8,639 nucleotides of DNA from Anaerolineae bacterium (lineage in GTDB: Bacteria > Chloroflexota > Anaerolineae > Aggregatilineales > Phototrophicaceae). The DNA is taken from contig WGEI01000237.1 in NCBI GenBank assembly GCA_015492875.1, forward strand, positions 1 through 8,639, read 5' to 3'. Both the position numbers and the translations under genes were made by a program. Positions 5,618 to 8,639 of the stretch are shown one piece after another. The notes under the pieces are model-generated. The model was not told the DNA's origin, made no database searches, and was given only the letters and a program-made list of their open reading frames with translations. Within the stretch, counting starts at the first letter, position 1. Every line of letters starts with the position of its first letter.

Positions 5618-6904
5618 ATGACCTTACACAACCAGATAAATTCAGCATACAAGCTCTTAATAGAGCAACTCAATCAAGCCAAATTGTTATTGTTGCATCC
5701 AGCAAGTCGTTATCGTTCGGTACTCATTGCAAAACTGGTCAATGACCCTGCCATTCCAGTATTTTACTATGCTATGGGGCCAGATGACCTTGACATTAAC
5801 GCATTTATTGCTGGCCTCACCCATGATTTGATGAACCAACACCCCACTTTTGGGCGTCATCTTAATATGCTGCCAGCCAGCGTTTTTGAAAACCCCGAAA
5901 ATTCGTTGGATATTTTACTAGAAACTTTCACAGCAGAGTTGGCAGAGTTTAGCGACGACCCTTTTGTATTCATTTTAGATGAATATGACCGTAGCAATCC
6001 TGCAGATGACATCCAGAAATTCATTGAGCGCCTGTTAGATTGGCTGCCGCCTAACTGCCGCATTGTCGTCAATAGTCGCACAATGCCCCGTTTACCGTGG
6101 ATTGCATTAATTGCGCGGGGGGATGCACTCGTTTTACGTGACGATACGATAGTGCGTAGTGAATTTTATCGCCCTCAAACTGATGAAGTCGATATTGAAG
6201 TTTTCGCATTGGGGCCAGGATATGTATTGCAAAATGGGAAATTGGTCAATACGTGGGAAGGGCATTTACCGCGATTATTGTTATTCTTTGCGCTAGACCA
6301 GCCGATTATCACCCGGTCAGAAATTTGTCGATCATTTTGGCCAGATTTAACAGATGAACAGGCGGTAAACGTTTTCCACGTGACGAAACGCCGTTTACAC
6401 AAAGCATTAGACACTGAAGTTTTAGTCCATGAAAATGGGTTTTACCGCTTCAACCCTGATATTCGCGTCTATTATGATTTAGATGAGTTTACGAGCAGTT
6501 TATTGCAGGGACGCAATGAAGAAAATGGCTATGAAACCCGCCTTGCTGCTATGGAGTGGGCAGTAAAGCTCTATGATGGGCCATATTTGCAAGGCCATAA
6601 TGATCTATGGACACAAGAGCGGCGCGCATACTTCCGTTTTGGCTTTGCGGAAGCTATCGATTTCTTGGCGCAAGATTGGTTGAAGCAGGGGCGCAAAGAA
6701 CAAGCACTTTTACTTTATCTAAAAGCGCTAAAGGAATCGCCAGAAAGAGAAGACATTCACCGTATTGTAATGCAGCTCTATCAAGAGCTGGGGCGGCGCA
6801 GCGAAGCGATTGCGCATTATCGCGCATTAGAGCACATGTTAAAGCAAGAGAAGCGAAAACCTGAAGCGGAAACACAAGCTATTTATAAACAAATCCTCGG
6901 CTAG
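5618..6904 (+). CDS. Transcriptional regulator: degenerate NTPase-like domain, winged helix and BTAD
   Basis: This is a 428-residue predicted cytoplasmic DNA-binding regulator. Residues about 10-175 look like a STAND/AAA-type NTPase core: a Walker B strand FVFILDEYD (116-124) and a sensor-like strand CRIVVNSRTMP (147-157). The place expected for Walker A (LLLHPASRYRS, 24-34) lacks the GK[ST] signature, so ATP binding may be lost. Residues about 193-280 resemble an OmpR/SARP-type winged helix (ITRSEICRSFWPDLTDEQAV, then NVFHVTKRRLHKAL and the wing LVHENGFYRFNP). Residues 288-428 are a BTAD with TPR-like helices (GRKEQALLLYLKALKESPER and so on). SARP proteins usually carry the winged helix first; here the NTPase-like part comes first, as in MalT-type regulators. 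AAGGGG lies 9 bases before the ATG. The target genes are unknown; the divergent membrane-protein gene is the nearest candidate. Confidence 0.85.
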   Translation: MTLHNQINSAYKLLIEQLNQAKLLLLHPASRYRSVLIAKLVNDPAIPVFYYAMGPDDLDINAFIAGLTHDLMNQHPTFGRHLNMLPASVFENPENSLDILLETFTAELAEFSDDPFVFILDEYDRSNPADDIQKFIERLLDWLPPNCRIVVNSRTMPRLPWIALIARGDALVLRDDTIVRSEFYRPQTDEVDIEVFALGPGYVLQNGKLVNTWEGHLPRLLLFFALDQPIITRSEICRSFWPDLTDEQAVNVFHVTKRRLHKALDTEVLVHENGFYRFNPDIRVYYDLDEFTSSLLQGRNEENGYETRLAAMEWAVKLYDGPYLQGHNDLWTQERRAYFRFGFAEAIDFLAQDWLKQGRKEQALLLYLKALKESPEREDIHRIVMQLYQELGRRSEAIAHYRALEHMLKQEKRKPEAETQAIYKQILG

Positions 6905-6935
6905 CACACTATCTTTAAGAATCATGATCATAACG

Positions 6936-6968
6936 AAAAACGCTCGCTAGATAAATAGCGGGCGTTTT
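6936..6968. terminator. Bidirectional intrinsic terminator
   Basis: AACGCTCGCTA (6939-6949) pairs with TAGCGGGCGTT (6956-6966): eleven pairs with one G-U and a 6-base loop. TTTT (6965-6968) follows on the plus strand. AAAAA (6936-6940) gives TTTTT on the minus strand. It therefore serves the regulator gene from the left and the tRNA gene from the right. Confidence 0.85.
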
Positions 6969-6976
6969 ATATCCAG

Positions 6977-7049
6977 CGCCCCCGGCAGGATTCGAACCTG
7001 CGACCAACGGTTTAGAAGACCGCTGCTCTGTCCACTGAGCTACGGAGGC
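6977..7049 (-). tRNA. tRNA-Arg (anticodon TCT)
   Basis: Read on the minus strand this folds as a complete 73-nt cloverleaf. The acceptor stem is GCCTCCG (7049-7043) with CGGGGGC (6984-6978), containing one T-G pair. The D arm has GCTC/GAGC. The anticodon stem is GCGGT/ACCGT around the loop CTTCTAA, giving anticodon TCT, which reads AGA and AGG. The T arm is GCAGG-TTCGAAT-CCTGC. The discriminator base is G and no CCA is encoded, so CCA must be added after transcription. The transcript would end at the bidirectional terminator at 6936-6968. A promoter lies just upstream, and there is no neighbouring integrase or repeated tRNA 3' end in the window. Confidence 0.96.
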
Positions 7050-7061
7050 GAAAGCTCTGCA

Positions 7062-7090
7062 ATTATACTTAAAATAGCGCTTGGTGAAAA
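7062..7090 (-). promoter_or_regulatory. Predicted promoter of the tRNA-Arg gene
   Basis: On the minus strand TTTTCA (7090-7085) and a perfect TATAAT (7067-7062) are 17 bases apart. Transcription would begin near 7055, about 6 bases before the mature tRNA end, so the 5' leader for RNase P would be very short. Confidence 0.6.
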
Positions 7091-7181
7091 CGGTAAAAAG
7101 TCTTTTGGTAAGTCACATTTACAGAGAAATTCACAAGGTTAAAAGCAGGCCTTGTATAGAACAAATATTCCCGAACTTCGA
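7091..7181. other. Divergent spacer between tRNA-Arg and gyrB promoters
   Basis: No gene is seen here. The stretch is A/T-rich and contains a small palindrome AAAAG-T-CTTTT (7096-7106) and an inverted repeat ACAAGG (7133-7138) / CCTTGT (7150-7155) with an 11-base gap. The inverted repeat lies about 27 bases upstream of the gyrB -35 box and could be a regulator site, but nothing else supports that. Confidence 0.35.
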
Positions 7182-7210
7182 TTGTATGTAGGGAGTGACT
7201 GGTGTATAAT
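7182..7210 (+). promoter_or_regulatory. Predicted promoter of gyrB
   Basis: TTGTAT (7182-7187) and a perfect TATAAT (7205-7210) are 17 bases apart. A start near 7217 would give a leader of about 177 nt before the gyrB ATG at 7394, which is long for a housekeeping gene. Confidence 0.6.
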
Positions 7211-7216
7211 TAAGAG

Positions 7217-7393
7217 AGGTTTGTATTCAATTTTGGAGACAAAAACCCTGCTAAAGCGCCCAAATCAATGCGCAATCGGGCTTTTCCTAACAAGCGGAAC
7301 ATACCCTATAGCAGGTTATAAAAACAGGTAGCGCACCTGTGAGGTTATCATATTGTTTACAGGTGCAAGCTAGAAACTATCAAGGAGTTTGGC
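7217..7393 (+). promoter_or_regulatory. Long structured 5' leader of gyrB
   Basis: The leader carries several inverted repeats. TTTTG-GAGA-CAAAA (7231-7244) is a small hairpin with a GNRA-type loop. CCTGCTA (7247-7253) pairs with TAGCAGG (7309-7315) to enclose about 55 nt, within which GCCC (7258-7261) can pair with GGGC (7278-7281) just before TTTT. ACAGGT (7324-7329) pairs with ACCTGT (7335-7340). The same ACCTGT, extended to GCACCTGT (7333-7340), pairs perfectly with ACAGGTGC (7359-7366), so these two hairpins exclude each other. A last weak pairing, AAACT (7374-7378) with AGTTT (7386-7390), partly covers the AGGAG ribosome binding site at 7383-7387. It matches no riboswitch class that I can recognise. 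The repeats are seen directly; a regulatory role is inferred. Confidence 0.45.
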
Positions 7394-8639
7394 ATGGCAA
7401 AACAGGAGAGCGCAGCGCAATATACGGCGAAAGATATTGAGCATCTATCGCCGATGGAGCATGTGCGTCGCCGACCGGGTATGTATGTAGGCGGCACGGA
7501 CATACGCGCGCTGCACCATTTGATTTATGAAGTTGTCGATAACTCCATCGATGAAGCGCTTGCAGGGCGCTGTGACCGTGTAGTTGTCACGCTACACAAA
7601 GATAACGCTGTATCTATCTCTGATAATGGTGCAGGTATTCCCGTTGACACCCATGAATCTGGCCGCTCTGCACTAGAAGTTGTGATGACCGAGATTGGCG
7701 CGGGCGGCAAATTTGGCAATAACGCCTATAAAGTCAGCGGTGGTTTACATGGTGTTGGCGTTTCGGCAGTCAATGCGCTATCGGAGTGGCTAATCGCGCG
7801 GGTTTATCGTGATGATTATGTATGGGAACAGCGCTATGAGCGCGGACGGGTTGTCTCTGCTGTTAACAAGGTACGGCCATTAGAACCCGGTGAAGAAACG
7901 GGGACGACCATCACTCTCAAACCGGACTTCCGCGTGATGGATAAGAACGAGTTCAACTTCAATACTTTAGCGCAACGCTTTCGTGAAATGGCTTTTGTGA
8001 CGCGGCGTGTCACTATCACATTGAGAGATGAGCGTGAAAGGCCTATCCCACGCGAAGTTACCTTCTATTTTGAAGGCGGATTGGCATCTTTCGTGCGCTA
8101 TTTGAATCGTAATCGCAAACCGCTCCATGATCCCATTTATGCGGAGCGTGCGGTGACGATTGAGGTGGAGGGCAAAGAGTCATTTGATATTGCCGTAGAA
8201 ATTGCCCTGCAATACAGCAACGCTGCTACAGTAACAGAGTTGGCATTTACCAATACCATCAACACACCTGATGGCGGCACACATATCACCGGTATGCGCT
8301 CGGCCCTCACCAGCGTACTGAACCGTTATGCCCGTGCGCAGAAGATATTGAAAGATAAAGACGCGAATTTCACGGGAAACGACACTCTGGAAGGCCTCAC
8401 AGCGATTGTCAGTATTAAGCATCCTGACCCGCAATTCGAGAGCCAGACCAAAGTAAAATTGCTGAACCCCGAAGTTCAAGGGGCGGTCTCTCAAGTGGTT
8501 TCCGATGCGTTACAGGAATTTTTGGAGCGCAATCCGCGCGAAGCACGGCGCATCGTTGAAAAATGTATGACGAGCAAGCGCGCCCGTGAAGCAGCTCGTA
8601 AAGCCCGCGAGTTAGTTCGTAGTGGCCCCAGCTTATTAG
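7394..8639 (+). CDS. gyrB: DNA gyrase subunit B (N-terminal part, cut by the window end)
   Basis: 415 codons are visible and the gene continues beyond the window. GyrB is the ATPase subunit of type IIA topoisomerase and drives negative supercoiling with GyrA. The GHKL ATPase domain shows HHLIYEVVDNSIDEALAG with catalytic E46 and ATP/Mg ligand N50, SDNGAGIP with D77, AGGKF at 103-107 and the lid GGLHGVG at 116-122. The transducer domain follows, with NTINTPDGGTHITG and the QTK loop whose lysine is K353. The last visible part, CMTSKRAREAARKARELVRSGPSLL, leads to the TOPRIM domain, which lies outside. AAGGAG (7382-7387) lies 6 bases before the ATG. The related topoisomerase IV subunit ParE has the same N-terminal motifs, so parE is an alternative; gyrB is the likelier name. 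Confidence 0.88.
   Translation, partial: MAKQESAAQYTAKDIEHLSPMEHVRRRPGMYVGGTDIRALHHLIYEVVDNSIDEALAGRCDRVVVTLHKDNAVSISDNGAGIPVDTHESGRSALEVVMTEIGAGGKFGNNAYKVSGGLHGVGVSAVNALSEWLIARVYRDDYVWEQRYERGRVVSAVNKVRPLEPGEETGTTITLKPDFRVMDKNEFNFNTLAQRFREMAFVTRRVTITLRDERERPIPREVTFYFEGGLASFVRYLNRNRKPLHDPIYAERAVTIEVEGKESFDIAVEIALQYSNAATVTELAFTNTINTPDGGTHITGMRSALTSVLNRYARAQKILKDKDANFTGNDTLEGLTAIVSIKHPDPQFESQTKVKLLNPEVQGAVSQVVSDALQEFLERNPREARRIVEKCMTSKRAREAARKARELVRSGPSLL

Noticed and set aside
6977..7049. tRNA-Arg as an integration site for a genomic island.
   Set aside because: No integrase, no second copy of the tRNA 3' end, and both flanks carry ordinary chromosomal genes.
7253..7285. GCCC/GGGC pairing followed by TTTT in the gyrB leader as a full intrinsic terminator.
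   Set aside because: The stem has only four contiguous pairs with a large loop, too weak to call a terminator alone. It is mentioned only as part of the leader structure.
7268..7321. Possible 17-codon leader peptide in the gyrB leader (ATG at 7268, TAA at 7319-7321, four Arg codons).
   Set aside because: There is no Shine-Dalgarno sequence at a workable distance upstream, and its composition looks like chance. Arginine attenuation of gyrB has no known basis.
7694..7714. GAGGKF in the ATP domain of GyrB instead of the common HAGGKF.
   Set aside because: I recall the same variant in GyrB of other phyla such as Bacteroidetes, so it is not a sign of anything unusual.

Overview
The window looks like ordinary chromosomal DNA from a free-living bacterium, most likely a member of the Chloroflexota (Anaerolineae/Caldilineae-like). 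This is inferred from three things: the style of the two long-chain acyl-CoA ligases (N-termini of the type MVTY..RPW.K.YDP), a regulator carrying a bacterial transcriptional activator domain (BTAD), and unfused hisI and hisE next to a HisF whose C-terminus resembles the Thermotoga type. No phage, transposon, CRISPR or plasmid gene was seen.

Layout. Positions 1-1169 (+) are the end of a histidine operon: the tail of hisF, then hisI, hisE and a YbgC-like hotdog thioesterase, all overlapping or nearly touching and so probably co-transcribed and translationally coupled. Positions 1204-4915 (+) hold a predicted sigma70-type promoter followed by two tandem paralogous acyl-CoA ligases, separated by a good intrinsic terminator. 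Positions 4921-5451 (-) encode a four-helix membrane protein of unknown function that converges on the second ligase. Positions 5544-6904 (+) hold a promoter and a regulator with a degenerate NTPase-like N-terminus, a winged helix and a BTAD. A bidirectional terminator follows, shared with a tRNA-Arg(TCT) gene on the minus strand. From about 7182 (+) there is a promoter, a leader of about 177 nt with competing hairpins, and the 5' part of gyrB, which runs off the end of the window.

Functionally, the left part makes histidine (HisF, HisI and HisE are mid-pathway enzymes). The middle part activates fatty acids to acyl-CoA, and the thioesterase just upstream could hydrolyse acyl-CoA back to free acid. 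The right part is information processing (tRNA, DNA gyrase).

No clearly novel multi-gene system is visible. The observations most worth checking are the structured gyrB leader with mutually exclusive hairpins, a mosaic of identical DNA blocks between the two ligases that suggests gene conversion, a Gly-to-Ala change in the ATP-binding loop of the first ligase, and the regulator with NTPase-like and DNA-binding parts in an unusual order and no Walker A lysine.
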